From contig NC_092873.1 of NCBI RefSeq assembly GCF_028372415.1, forward strand, positions 348,277,390 through 348,341,389: a stretch of DNA of 64,000 nucleotides, read 5' to 3'. This stretch comes from Notamacropus eugenii. Taxonomy: Eukaryota; Chordata; Mammalia; Diprotodontia; Macropodidae. The translations under genes were made by a program, and so were the position numbers. The notes beneath the pieces are model-generated. The model did not search any database. It was given only the letters and a program-made list of their open reading frames with translations, and was not told the DNA's origin. This document shows, in pieces, positions 27,926 to 38,893 of this stretch (positions are counted from its first letter, which is position 1; each line of letters begins with the position of its first letter).

Positions 27926-30299
27926 GTGAGTTCGGGGACCTGGCTGCACAGCATGGCTGTGTGTATGGGGGGAGGGAGGGAGAGGATCCTTCTCAGGGAC
28001 CAGAGAGGAAGAGGAGGTACAGCCCCAAGAACCACTTTGGGACCCCAAGCCAAGCCAGGCTGAGGGAAACTGCAAGTAAGAGCGCCATGCCCCCACCCCC
28101 TCCACTAACCTCCCGGGGAGCTCCGAACAGTCGGCACTTAGACTGAGAGATGTCAGTCCAGACTCCAGAGCTCCCTGAGACCGTGAGCTTATAGATCAGC
28201 AGGAAGAGAAAAGGGGGGGAGGAGAGAAGGGGGGAAGGGTGATGAAGGAGGAAGACGAGAACAGGGAGAGTACAGTGAAAGGAAAGGGGATGGGGGACAG
28301 AGAAGAAGGGTGTGTGAGGGAAGGGGACCAGGGGTTCTTGACAGACAAGGAGAGTGGAAGGAAGGCAGAAGAACCTGGAACTCAGCTTTCCGTGGACTTA
28401 TTGGGGCGGCCCGTGGCTCCTAATCCATCACTCCCATTGCTTGTAGATAGGTAGGGGGAGGGGCGATGACACATACTCATCTAATCAGCCCAGTTCCTCT
28501 TTTGCTCAACAACCTTTGGGAAACTCATACCTTCCCTGACTTCGACTTGGAGGCTCTTCCTAGTTTCTTTAGTGCAGGAGCCATACCGGAACCTTCCCCT
28601 AATTCCACCTCCAGAGCTTTCTTCTGCTCTCCCCCACTTCAGTGGCCATCACTCGCACTCACATAACACACTTAATTCGCCCTCTTGCTCCTTCCCCACC
28701 CCCAGACTGGGGGCAGGGGGAGGGGGGAGCTGTCTCACACAATGAGCTGGAAACTAACCAATTTTCCCTCCCAACCCCAACCTGGCTTAGCAGAGACTCT
28801 GTAGGATGGGGCCCTGTGGTGGATATTAGGGGGTCACTGTTAAAAGGATAGCTAAAAGGGGAGCCGAATTTGAGGAAGTGTCTGATTTGTTGACTTTGAA
28901 TTGAATGCAAAATATGTTTTTCTATTCTGCATAAGAGCTTTCAGTTTTGAGTATTTTGCTCTGACTAGCAAGTCCCTTGGGTCTCCCCAGCCCTTGAGGC
29001 TGAAGGGGCAGGATTGGGATTGGGATGGAGATTTTGCCTTTTGGGTTCACTCCAGTCCCACCCCCAGCGACCTTGCTGGCAAGGGGTGGGGGTGGCACTG
29101 AGATTTTACCCAGCAACTTCTTGAGCCATCTATAGCTTCCCCCTCCCTACCCCTGCCAATGAGCCAGAGGGAGGAAAAAATTGAGTTCTTACCTTAAGTC
29201 TCTTAAACTCTTTTTTCCCCAGAGGCCTAGTTCCCCTAGCTCAATTATGCCCCTGTCCCTCTCCCCCATTGTCATGTACCCCCTGCCCCCAGACATTCTG
29301 AGTCAAGCTGAGTCTGACCCAACCTGGATCCAACAGGTTCCTTAAGGGATCTCTGATCTGAGTGGGTCCCCTTCTCATCACCCTAAGCTCAAAGCTTGTC
29401 CTGGGGATGAGGAGGGAGGGAGAAGGACATGCACAGGAAGGGGAGGGATGCACCTCAGCTACATTGGACTTTTCTTTTTTCCCAGGGTATAACTTTGAGG
29501 GAAGGGGTTGCTCATTAGCCTGTAGTTTTATTTGGGATGAAAGATTCCTTCCTTACCTTTCCTCTCCCTTCTAGGCTCCACCCTCAGCATTCAGACTGAT
29601 CTGCTCAGATGTCAGAAACCTGACTTGCTTTCCAGCCAGTCACCTCTGAAAACTCCTCCCAGTCCAGCTCATGGGTCCCCAAAGTAGCCAGCCCTTTTCC
29701 AGTAAGTTTCTGATGGATACAGAGGGAGGTGGGAGGGAGTGGGAGGAGTGGAGAAAAGACCATGGAAGCAAGACTTATTTGGTCCTCCTGCTAGCTAAGT
29801 CTGGTTATGTTCCCCTCCTTCTCAGTGTCTCAATTTACCCTATGATTCCTGTCCCCTGGAAGGTTGGGGAGGAAAGCTGTGGGGAGTTCAGATATTCCTT
29901 CATTCAAATTCCCAGGTCCCAGCAGTCCTCTGCCTGCCCAGGCCGCCAGTACGGAGCCACCTTTGTTGGGCCGGAAAAGGTGTGACCATTGCACAGCCCA
30001 GAGGGGCTGAGGCTTTTTCAGTCTCTGACATTGACTCATGGCCTACATAGGAAAGGGTCACAGCAGCCCCAGGATGTCAGGATCCGCCTCTCTCTCTCCC
30101 CCTCCCATATTTTCCTCCCCTTCCCCCACGTCAAGGCTCTGTTGCAGCCCTGACTCTGTGACATGGGACTGCCCAGCTTGGGAGGAGCGAGATTTAGATG
30201 GTCCCTTCCATGGAGGGACAGTATGAAAAGCGGGCAGTAGCTACCTAACATGGCTTACTCGTGGTCACTCCTGAAGGCAGCCTGGACATCTTTCTTCTT
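27926..30299 (+). other. Putative ARHGAP27 first intron or upstream flank, low in repeats
   Basis: This segment is conspicuously poor in SINEs and LINEs compared with its surroundings and is rich in G and A runs (for example 28200-28330). I see no supportable exon. Open frames here follow base composition only. Low repeat density next to a promoter often marks regulatory DNA, but no specific element is claimed. Confidence 0.5.
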
Positions 30300-30645
30300 C
30301 TGAAAAAGATCGTCCCTGCATTCAGTCGCCAGCGACGGGTTGGAGATCAAGCTCCTTCTTTTTGCTAAAGTATCCCCATCCCCCTCCATGCTCATTCACT
30401 ACTTAGCTTAGCTGCGGGGACATCTAACTATGGCCACCGCACAATTCAGAACTTAATCCTTCTCGAGGAAGATCCCAAGGGGCAACGTCCTGGGGTCCTG
30501 CTAATAAAAGATTGGTATGAACGGTCACTGTCAGGACGGAAACTATCCAGTGGAGTGACATAGGCTTTTTAGGGCGGGCCTGGGCTCCGGGTTCATGTTT
30601 ATGGTGATGCTGTCGAGCCACCGCCCCGGGATGAAAAACCGAGAG

Positions 30646-30666
30646 AACCGGTTCCCCTGAGTCAGC
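30646..30666 (+). promoter_or_regulatory. Grainyhead-like site next to AP-1/MARE site
   Basis: AACCGGTT (30646-30653) is the exact grainyhead/GRHL consensus palindrome and is itself inside the larger palindrome GAACCGGTTC. Four bases later TGAGTCAGC (30658-30666) matches AP-1 and half of a MAF-recognition element. The pair lies about 370 bp upstream of the ARHGAP27 start codon. Function is inferred from the motifs alone. Confidence 0.5.
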
Positions 30667-30979
30667 GCTCTAGGCCAGAGGAGCGACGCAGAATTGGGCA
30701 TCCCCTCCCCTCGGTTTCTGCCTCTGCCGCTCCTTCCCACGTGCTTACAGGTACCCAGGTCACCGACGACGATGGGTGGAGCTGGGGGCCTTCCCTTCTC
30801 TTCAGGTGGGGCTGCTACAGTCGAAATCTCTGACCCTGATGCCCGATACTACCTCTGCCCCAAAGGGGCAACCCCAAAGGATCGCGCTTCTCGTTTGACA
30901 TACAAGGAAACTGAGGCTCCGTTGGCGGTGCCGCGTGTATCTCCCCTCTCACTTGTGTCCTCCGCTCCCCTCCCGGTAG

Positions 30980-31026
30980 GGTAGCGGAGCTGTTGGAGAG
31001 GCCCGAGAGCCCAGGCTGGGGCCGGG
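30980..31026 (+). other. ARHGAP27: ARHGAP27 5'UTR part of the first coding exon (possible splice acceptor at 30979)
   Basis: A strong pyrimidine tract ends in GTAG at 30976-30979, 47 nt before the start codon. This looks like a genuine 3' splice site, meaning the coding exon would be exon 2 and a non-coding exon lies upstream. Alternatively transcription starts inside the surrounding GC-rich region and this AG is not used. Confidence 0.55.
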
Positions 31027-31746
31027 ATGGAGTCGGCGGACGACCCGGGGGACGAGTACGTGCTGGTGGAGCATGCCTTCGAGTACACCGGGAAGGACGG
31101 ACGGCGCATCAGCATTCAGCCCAACGAGCGCTACCAGCTGCTTCGGCGGAGCACGGAGCACTGGTGGCACGTGAGGCGGGGACCTGGCAGCCGTCCCTTC
31201 TACCTGCCGGCGCAGTACGTGCGGGAGCTGCCGCGGCTCAACTCCCCCAACGCCCCGGCCTCTCCGCAGATGCCCTTGCCCTCCGCTGCCCCGGCCACCT
31301 GCGCCCCGGAGCCTCTCACTTACGATTACAAATTCGTGAGCATCCCCGCAGAGACCGCGCCTGCCCCGGCGAGTGGTGACTCCGGGAGCCCTGCGGAGCA
31401 CACGGATGGCGCCCTGGGCCGCTTCAGCTCCTTTCACAGCCCCGGGCGGCGCCGCGAGGCTGGCAAGCGGAGCAGTTTGGCCCCCGGCCTCCCCACCACC
31501 CTCTACCTCCGACCCGCGACCCCCATCAGGTCGGCCCAGTCCTTAGACGACCTGGCTCGGACCGCAGTCGTGCCCCTCTCTGGGCTCCTGGGGAGCTCGG
31601 GGTCCTACAAGGCTTGCAGTGTGGCGGGCTCCTGGGTCAGCCCCCGGCCCCTCGCCCAGAGCCGGCCTGTCCCCCAGAGCCGGAGCGACTCGGAGAACAT
31701 CTATGAGTCTATTCAAGACGTGCGAGGCGAGCTTCCCAAAGAGAAG
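31027..31746 (+). CDS. ARHGAP27: ARHGAP27 first coding exon (SH3 domain)
   Basis: This exon encodes the N-terminal 240 residues of Rho GTPase-activating protein 27 (CAMGAP1), a GAP for Cdc42/Rac-type GTPases that binds the endocytic adaptor CIN85 (family knowledge). The start ATG has a good context (G at -3 and +4) and begins MESADDPGDEYVLVEH. An SH3 domain spans about residues 11-68: the HAFEYT strand replaces the usual ALYDY, then EHWWHV and FYLPAQYV. A Pro/Ala/Ser-rich linker follows, with YDYKFVSIP, AQSLDDLA, GSSGSYKACSVAGSWV and SDSENIYESIQDV, all recognisable from human ARHGAP27. The exon ends on a whole codon at AAG|GTACCC (31747). The frame stays open to 32106 but becomes a pyrimidine-driven Pro/Ser/Leu string, so the donor is preferred. 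The WW, PH and RhoGAP exons are not in the window. Confidence 0.95.
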
Positions 31747-31760
31747 GTACCCAGGGAGCT

Positions 31761-31780
31761 GGGGGGGGGGGGGGAGGGGG
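31761..31780 (+). repeat. G-homopolymer just inside the ARHGAP27 intron
   Basis: Fourteen G, one A and five more G lie 15 nt after the splice donor. Intronic G-runs near donors can promote splicing and form G-quadruplexes; a role here is inference. Confidence 0.9.
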
Positions 31781-31809
31781 ACCTGATGGGGAAGAGCTGG
31801 GGCAGCGAG

Positions 31810-32075
31810 AGCCCGCTCAGAAGAGGAACCGCGCTGCCCCTTCCCTGCGTCTTCCCACGCATCTTCCTACTCCCAGTCTCTGCCCCCTCTCCAGTATTCC
31901 CTTTCTCCTTCCATCTTCCTTCTGAGCCCCATCTTCCCCTTCTTCCCCCTTCTGAGCTCCCCTTCTCTCCCTGCCCTTTCTGTCCTTCTCCTATCTTTCC
32001 CCCTCCCGCACCTCCTCCCCACTCTCTCCTTCCCCTTCCTAGCCCTCCCTCATCTACAATCTGTTGTCTTTCAGC
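31810..32075. repeat. Polypyrimidine stretch (C/T-rich)
   Basis: About 265 bp on the + strand is almost entirely C and T with rare purines. The complementary strand is polypurine, which gives long open frames on both strands by composition alone. Confidence 0.85.
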
Positions 32076-33399
32076 CACACATTCTCCCCCTTTTGCCAGG
32101 CAGTAACTGTCGAGGACAGCCTGCCCTCCAGTGGTCAGTGTAGAGAGAGGCGTCGGGTGAGGATTTGAGTGGCACCCTGGGGAGAGTCCTAAGAGCCCGA
32201 ATGTCGGGGACGTAGATGAGGAGACGTGAGGGTTCTGGGATCGAAGTTTTCTTGGAGAAAGAGAGTAAAGAGAAGCAGCCTCTCCCCCTGCTTGGCTTCC
32301 CTTCTGGCTAACTACCGCGAGCCCAGCATATCTGGACAGTGCAGAGTCAACAGTCTTCTAGTCTGGATTGTTTAGCACATCTACCGAGGTGTCCCCCGCT
32401 TCCCCTTTCCACGTCCCCAGCAGAGAAACAGGGTTAGATGTCCGCTGGAAGCAAACGTCCGATAAATTCTTTCTCATGCCTCACCCAGACCCCACCCCGC
32501 TTACCCCACCTTGTGCCATACTCTCCCCCAGCCCCCCCAAGAGTGGCAGTGATGGGGTGCTTAAGGGAGAGGGGAAGAGAGGGGAAACTTACCTAGAAAT
32601 GGGGTCCAAGCAAAGGCACCCAAACACCCCATCAGCAATGGCTATCCTCAGGCTCTCCCCATTCCGGGTACAGTTCCTTTCATAATGAGAAGTAACCGCA
32701 GGCTATCAGACTGTTAGCTGAGGCCGGTCTTTGCCCAACTATCCCTGCTACGCTGGAGGAGAGGATTGTTTCTACCCGTTCCCTGCCCTGCCCTACCCTC
32801 AGGCAACTGGCTGAGAGTGGATCCCAGGACCGAGGGGACTTGGCTGAGGCTGGGGTGGGGGAGGACTAATAAAAGACCCCCTTCGTCCTGGAGTCAAAAC
32901 CAATGAGTTCTCATTCTGGCTCTGCTGGAAGACTACAGAGCAAGACTTTTAACCAGGCTAAATCTTATTTGGCTGATCATCTTATGTACCTCGAAGGCTC
33001 AGAAAGCAATAACAACAGTAATAGCATTTATATATGATTATATACTGTATCATTTTATATGCTATATAATCTATAATTATTAACGTACATAATATAACCT
33101 TAAGATTTACAAAGAAGCTTCATTTGATTCCTAGAAGCCCTTTTATATAAATGGAAGGTGTAAGATTCCCAGATACTCACATCACATGTCTCACTTAGCA
33201 GGTCACACTGTTGAGATTGCCCTGCTTTTAAGAAAGATGTTTTTTGCTTCATAATTCAGGAAGTGAGAAGATTAGATCTCACCTCTTTAAAGAAGACCGC
33301 ATCTCTCTCTCTTTGATCATTCAGTAGAGCACCAAGGGGTAGCCTGAATGGGAGTTTACAAAGCTAACCTCAATCATCTCAGTTGCAGATGAAAACCAA

Positions 33400-33600
33400 T
33401 TTCCTTTTTGCTTTTGTTTTTTAATTTTACTTACAGCTTTTATTTAGAAATGTATTCCTTCCCCCGTACAGCAATTTTCCTTCATAACAAAGATTATTAA
33501 AAGAAAAAGAAAAAAGTTCAGCAAGTCAAAACCAATCTGATCCCTTATGCACCATTCTACACCCAAATTCCCCAGTCCCCCACTTCCTCAATGACTGGAG
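33400..33600 (-). repeat. Possible L1-type 3'-end fragment
   Basis: The T-rich start, then TTATTTAGAAATGTATTCC, AAGATTATTAAAAGAAAAAG and CATTCTACACCCAAATTCCC resemble the antisense 3' end of marsupial L1, but weakly. Confidence 0.3.
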
Positions 33601-33640
33601 GAATGGGTATTTAGTTTAGTCTTTAAGAGATATAAATAAA

Positions 33641-33697
33641 AGATGCTCTCTCTCTCTCTCTGTCTCTCTCTGTCTCTGTCTGTCTCTGTCTCTCTCT
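33641..33697. repeat. (TC)n/(TCTG)n microsatellite
   Basis: About 57 bp of TC with TCTG interruptions. Confidence 0.9.
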
Positions 33698-34059
33698 TGT
33701 GCTTCATTCCAGAGTTCCACATCCCTAATTTTGAAAGTATCTTCCGTCCACCCCATACCAAGGAGATACAGGACAGTACGGAGGACAGAAATACTAGGTC
33801 TCTTTTCAAGAAGGGATCCTATCTAAGGCAGCAGTATGTATGTAGGCTTGCGGGTCAGCCTTCATCCCAGCACCTACTAAGGTGCTTGTAACATAGTAGA
33901 CATTTTACAAATATTTGTTGATTGATTGTCAACCTGTCCCCCACTCAGGACAGGGCAAATTCAAAGGAACTCAAGGCCAGTTGGGCTTTAATTAGTGTCT
34001 CTTAGGTGCCCATCACTATGCTCAATAGTGAGAAGTATACACAAAGAAGAGGTAGCATT

Positions 34060-35290
34060 TAACTGAAACTCTTCTCTGCAAGGTCATCAATGACATTCAT
34101 CTTTCTTCAGTCCCCATTCTTCTTGACTTCTCCACAGCACTGGATACTACTGATCATTCAGTGCTTCTGGATACTCTGTCCTATTTGAGTATTTGTAACA
34201 CTGTTCTGTGGTGGGTCTCTGTGGACAATCCTTCTTGGTCTCCTTTGCAGGATTTTTGTCCATGTCTCATCCCCTTGTATGAGTTGTGTTCCAGGTTTCT
34301 TTTCTCTGTGATCTCACCAGCTCTCATGAATTGAGCTATCATCTCTATACAGATATCTAGCCCTCATCTCTCTCCTGAGCTCTGATTTCTCATCTCCAAC
34401 TGCCTGTTTAACATCTCCACTTGGATGTTTCTGTAGTCACCTCAAACCTAACAGGTCCATGACAAAACTCAATGGCTTTTCCCTAATCCACCTCTCCTAA
34501 CTTCCCTGTTTCTGGTGAGGGCATCATCATTCTTCCAGTCTCCCTGGTTCCTAACCTGTTGTTACTCAGTCCTGTATGACTCTGTGATTCCATTTAGGTT
34601 TTTCTTGGCAAAGATACTGGAGTGGTTTGCTATTTCCTTTTCCAGCCCATTTTACAGATGAGGAAACTGAGGCAAACAGGGTTAAGTGACCTGCCCAGGG
34701 TCTCACAGCTAGTAAGTGTCTGAGGCTGGATTTGAACTCCTTGACTCCAGGCCAGGCATTCTATCCATTACTCCACCTAGGAGTGAGTCGTTCTCTGCCC
34801 TTCATAATACCTATAACTGATCAGTTGTTGTCAGTTCTATCTCTTCCATATCTCTTGTATCTGTCCCTTCTCTCAACTCACACTACAACCACCCTTATCA
34901 TCTCTCACCTGGACAATCGCCATAGCCTCCTAATTGGTCTCTCTGCATCCAGCCTCCCCACGCTCTAATCTCCAAACAGCGGCCAAAGTGATATCTCCAA
35001 AATGCAGTTCTAACCATGCCATCAGTATTCTCAAGAAGCATCAATGGCTCCTCATTTTCAGTACAATACAAAAAAGTTGTGAGATCCTTCCCCATCTGGC
35101 TCTGGCCTATCTTTCCAGACTGGCTGCACATTACTCCCTCTCAGCTCTAAGCTCCAGCCAAAAGGTGCACAGTATTGCATCTTCAGTATCTATGCCTCTG
35201 ACTATCCCCCATCCCTGGAATGATCATCCCCCCCCTCACGTCCACTTCTTGTTCCTATCAAGGGTCAAGTTAAAGAGGCCTTTATCAAAT
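34060..35290 (+). repeat. L2 LINE, sense, interrupted by a MAR1-type SINE
   Basis: The 5' piece (34060-34555) encodes a decayed version of the L2 reverse transcriptase motif (LDFSTALDTTDHSVLLDTL). After the SINE, the 3' piece (34790-35290) shows CATCAATGGCTCCTCATTTT, CCCCATCTGGCTCTGGCCTA and CCATCCCTGGAATGATC, the standard L2 3' order. Confidence 0.8.
34555..34790 (-). repeat. MAR1-type SINE nested in L2
   Basis: Reverse-complement order: TTTTTCTTGGCAAAGATACT, GGAGTGGTTTGCTATTTCC, GATGAGGAAACTGAGGCAAA, GGATTTGAACTCC, then ACTCCACCTAGG at the head. Confidence 0.9.
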
Positions 35291-36369
35291 TAAACCAGTT
35301 TTCTTTATTATGAGCTTAGTAATCAACAAACATGAATATTACTATATATGAAGAGCAGAAAAAAAAAGATTGCTTATGAAACTAGAATTTACCATGTACA
35401 ACTTATCTTAAAAAAATACAATATGGTAATGCCAACACTATCCTTATTGTCTTTGTCCTCTTTTGAAGTTGCTTCTACTCTCTTCTCTATGTTTTTGTAA
35501 TTCATCAACACTTTTATTTCTTTTTGTTTTGTTTTTGCCTTACTATCCCCTCATCCCCTGAACACCTCCCCCCCCAAAATTAAAAACTTCTGTTCAGTTA
35601 GTTGTGTCTGATAATGTATATATCATTCTCCCACCAACAGTGAGTGACATGAGATGAGAAAGGGGGAAGAGGTACTTCTAATTCATTCTAGGCTAATGTA
35701 CTCAATTTTTTTCAGTGAAATATAAAGCGAGATTCTTAAGTGAAAGGAGGTAGGGAGAGAGAGAACCAAGGGATATTTGAGGAGGTAGGAAAGGGCTGGG
35801 AAAAGGTGAGTGGGTAAGTGAGTCAATGGGGGGTGTATAAAAGAATTGCCTCGCAGCAGAGAGGGCCCAGGTGAGATTAGGGAACATAAATTTGTAGTGG
35901 ACTCAGTCAGCATGGTTTTGTGATTTTCTTCATCTTTGCTCAGCAGCACGTAAGTAGGATGAAGGTGATGAAGGTGGGGGTCATCCAGGACTGAGAACTG
36001 GAACTACAAGATCAGAATGTGATAAGGAGGCAAGGGACTAAAGAGAAGACAGTGTGGAGTTGAACTGATTCACCAAGGGTCAAGATGGGAAAGGGAGGAG
36101 AATGTAGCTAGTGCAGTGGTGATGGTCTGGAAAAGAACAGAACTGCTATTCAGTAAATGTTTATTGACTGAATCAGAGGTCATTGCCCCCAGAAAGCTGT
36201 AACCCAGATGTAGAGACAGAGATCATTTATATTTTGAATTGTGTGGTATTGATAGTAAGCACAGTAGGAGTGTGGAAAAAGGATTGAACTGAAATAAATC
36301 ACTGACAGAGGTGGCCCTTAAGTTGGGATTTTAAAGATGGAGATAATTTAAATAAAAGAGAGGGTAAAG

Positions 36370-36545
36370 GGTCATAGAATTGTAGATGATCTAGAGCTGG
36401 AAAAAACCTCAGAGGGTATCTTGTCCAAACCCTCCCCCTCATTTTATTGATAAGGAAACTGAGGCCCAAGGAGGTGGGTGACTTACTCAAAGTCATATGG
36501 GTAGTAAATATCAGAGATGAGATTTGAATCTAGACCTTCTGACTC
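36370..36545 (+). repeat. THER/MIR-like SINE
   Basis: AGAGCTGGAAAAAACCTCAG, TGTCCAAACCCTCCCCCTC, AAGGAAACTGAGGCCCAAGG and GAGATTTGAATCTAGACC occur in order. Confidence 0.75.
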
Positions 36546-36667
36546 CAGAGGGCATGTGTTTGTTTTTCTTTGGGGTTGGGGTACAGGGAGAGATACCATG
36601 AGCACCAACCCTGAGGCTGAAAGCAGGTTGTCAAAGATTTCCTTTAATGCCTATTTGTCCATGACTT

Positions 36668-36912
36668 GGTGGCACCTAAGTGGAACAGTGGATAGAGTAC
36701 AGGTCTGCAGTCAGGAAGACCTGAATTTGAATCTGGCCTCAGACACTTACTAGTTGTGTGACCCTGGGTAAGTCTCTTAGACCTCTTTGCCTCAGTTTCC
36801 TCATCTGTAAAATGATCTGGAGAAGGAAATGGCAAATCACTCTAGTATTTTTGCCAAGAAAAACCCAAATGGATGAAGAGTTGGACAGGACTGAAATGAC
36901 TAAACAAAAATA
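36668..36912 (+). repeat. MAR1-type SINE
   Basis: A near-complete copy: GGTGGCACCTAAGTGGAACA, GAATTTGAATCTGGCCTCAG, TGACCCTGGGTAAGTCTCTT, GAGAAGGAAATGGCAAATCA and a 3' end with ATGACTAAACAAAAA. Confidence 0.9.
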
Positions 36913-37134
36913 AGTCCTTTTGGTCTGGGTCTGAAGCAACACAGAGAGTTATGTCAGCACAGTTTGTACTGCAAACATTTATTAGGTGCTTCTTTTGTGC
37001 AGGACCCTCCTACTTCCTTCCCCTTTCCATCTCTTGTTGGAAGATACAAAGGTAGACATGGTTCCTGCATTCAAGGAGTTTCTCATCTAGTAGGGGAATA
37101 ATGATGGTATTAACCATAGGACATATTTGTATAG

Positions 37135-38165
37135 GACTTTCAACTCAATTTTTATTAAGCTCCTATTATGTACCAAGGTCCAAGAATACACAGACAACCA
37201 AACAAACAAGTATTAGTCAGGGAGCTAACATTCTACTGGAGGATACAACAGGTACCCAGTAAGTAAATGTAAAGTAACTTCATGGGGGAGAGCATGCATG
37301 GAACTGGGAGTCTTAGGAAAGGTGTTGAGGAGGAGATGACCCCTGCATTGAAGGAAGCTAGAAAGGCTACAAGGGAGAAAGGATGAGGGGATGCATTTAA
37401 GACATGGGAAGATCACTTGTGCCAAGGCTTGGAAATGGCAGATGAATGACCTGTGTGGGGAGCAGCCAACAAGACAATTTGATTGGAATTGGAAGTATAT
37501 GAAGGGAATTAATATGAGATAAGACTGGAAAAGTAAATGGGAACCAAATGACGAAGCGCATTAAATGCCCAGCTGAAGGCTTTGTATTTCATCCTACAGG
37601 TAATAGTGAGCTATAGAAGTTTTTTTGAATATGGGCGTGAGGGGCAGTAATGTGGTCACATCTTTGGTTTTTTAACTATATATTTCATTTCCCCCCAATA
37701 ACGTTACAAAAATTTTTTAATATTTGCTTTTTTTTAGTTTTGAGTTCCAAATTCCATCTCTCCCTCCCTTCCCCACCTCCCAGAGATATTAAGCACTAAG
37801 ATACAGGTTCACATCTTTGTTTTTAACAATATCAATATGGCCTGTATGTGGAAACAGGGCTAGAAAGGAAAGAAAATGGATGCAAGAAGACTGATTAGAA
37901 AGCTCTTTCAGTAGTCCGGGAGAGAGGTGTATACGGGCCTAGACTAGCATAGTTGGTGGCCATTTGAACAGAAATAAAGGGAAAGAAGTGACATGTTGTA
38001 GAGGTGAGATCAGACTCACCAAGTGACTGGTTACAGGAATTTTACAGACAAGGAAGAATCCAAGGTTGTGAAACTGGGTGAAGTTTGGAGAAGAGATGAA
38101 TTTGGGGGAAATGAGTTTTATTTTGGATATGTTGAGTTTGAGATTCCCATGTATATCAAAGTAGA
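37135..38165 (-). repeat. L2 LINE, antisense, interrupted by an L1 fragment
   Basis: The antisense L2 tail (TTTTATTAAGCTCCTATTATG) is followed by GAAGGCTTTGTATTTCATCC, then an L1 insert at 37667-37808. L2 resumes with CAGTAGTCCGGGAGAGAGG and GATATGTTGAGTTTGAGATT. A smaller related tail lies at 36968-37130. Confidence 0.75.
37667..37808 (-). repeat. 5'-truncated L1 3' end with target-site duplication
   Basis: The T-rich start and the block TTTTGAGTTCCAAATTCCATCTC match the antisense marsupial L1 3' end. It is flanked by TCACATCTTTG at 37656-37666 and 37809-37819, an exact 11-bp duplication, and splits an L2. Confidence 0.8.
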
Positions 38166-38239
38166 GCTGTCCAATAGAGCATCTTTTGCCACAACCACAT
38201 GGTAGTAATATTATGATTCCCATTTTACAGGTGAGAAAA

Positions 38240-38500
38240 TTGAGGATAATAATAGCATTTCTATAGCACTACTATGTGCCTGGAACTGTGCTAAACTCTT
38301 TACAAATATTATCTCATTTGATCCTTACAACCCTGGCAGGTAGGTGCTATTATTATCCCCATTTAACAGATGAGGAAATTGAAGCAAAAAAGCAGATTAA
38401 GTGACTTGCCCAGGGTCACACATTACTAAGTGTCTGAGGCTTGATTTGAACTCAAATCTCCCTGACTCTGGGCACAGCACTGTGCCACTTAGAGGTTTCA
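38240..38500 (+). repeat. MIR-family SINE, full length
   Basis: AATAGCATTTCTATAGCACT, CTCATTTGATCCTTACAACC, CAGATGAGGAAATTGAAGC, GTGACTTGCCCAGGGTCACA and GCACTGTGCCACTT appear in order. Confidence 0.8.
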
Positions 38501-38649
38501 AAAGTGGATAAATGATGTAAAAGTGGCTAGCAAAGTTGGGAGTGCTATGGGTGTCAGTGCAAAGGCATCATTAAAATGGAGAGTATTATTGATCAGGGAA
38601 GCAACAGTGGGACTTCACAATTTAGTCTGAGAGGGTCAGAGAGGTCCTC

Positions 38650-38790
38650 AGATCACAAGATCTCAAAATTTATGCCTGGAAGGTGCCTTAAAGGACATCT
38701 AGCACAATCCGTTTATTTTACTGATGAGGAACTGAGACTCAGAGAAGAGAGACTTTTCTAAGGTAACACAAGTAGGAAGTGGGAAAGTCA
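38650..38790 (+). repeat. THER/MIR-like SINE remnant
   Basis: TGCCTGGAAGGTGCCTTAAA, TGATGAGGAACTGAGACTC and AAGGTAACACAAGTAGGAAG occur in family order. It ends in the C-rich stretch at 38803-38893. Confidence 0.6.
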
Positions 38791-38802
38791 AGATTCCAAC
38801 AT

Positions 38803-38893
38803 AGACCACCTCCCCCATCATCCCCCACCCCCACCCCCTCTCCCCTCACCCTCCCTCCCCCACCCACCTCACCCTACCCACCCCTTGGCCCCG
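38803..38893. repeat. C-rich simple sequence
   Basis: About 90 bp of CCCC, CCCA and CCCT units on the + strand; the complementary strand has many G-triplets and is G-quadruplex prone. Confidence 0.85.

Larger units (their letters stand above)
30300..31740 (+). promoter_or_regulatory. ARHGAP27: CpG-rich promoter region of ARHGAP27
   Basis: CpG dinucleotides are frequent here and rare elsewhere in the window, and the stretch is essentially repeat-free. It covers the upstream flank and the first coding exon, as usual for a vertebrate CpG-island promoter. Visible motifs include a grainyhead palindrome (30646-30653), a TGAGTCAGC AP-1/MARE site (30658-30666) and an E-box CACGTG (30738-30743). Exact island limits need a CpG observed/expected computation. 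Confidence 0.7.

Noticed and set aside
30694-30984. 96-codon open frame upstream of ARHGAP27
   Set aside because: It lies in the CpG-rich promoter, crosses the putative acceptor, and resembles no known protein. It is probably composition-driven.
31713-32078. Long open frames on both strands just after the ARHGAP27 coding exon
   Set aside because: They follow from the polypyrimidine/polypurine bias. The ARHGAP27 similarity ends at the 31747 donor.
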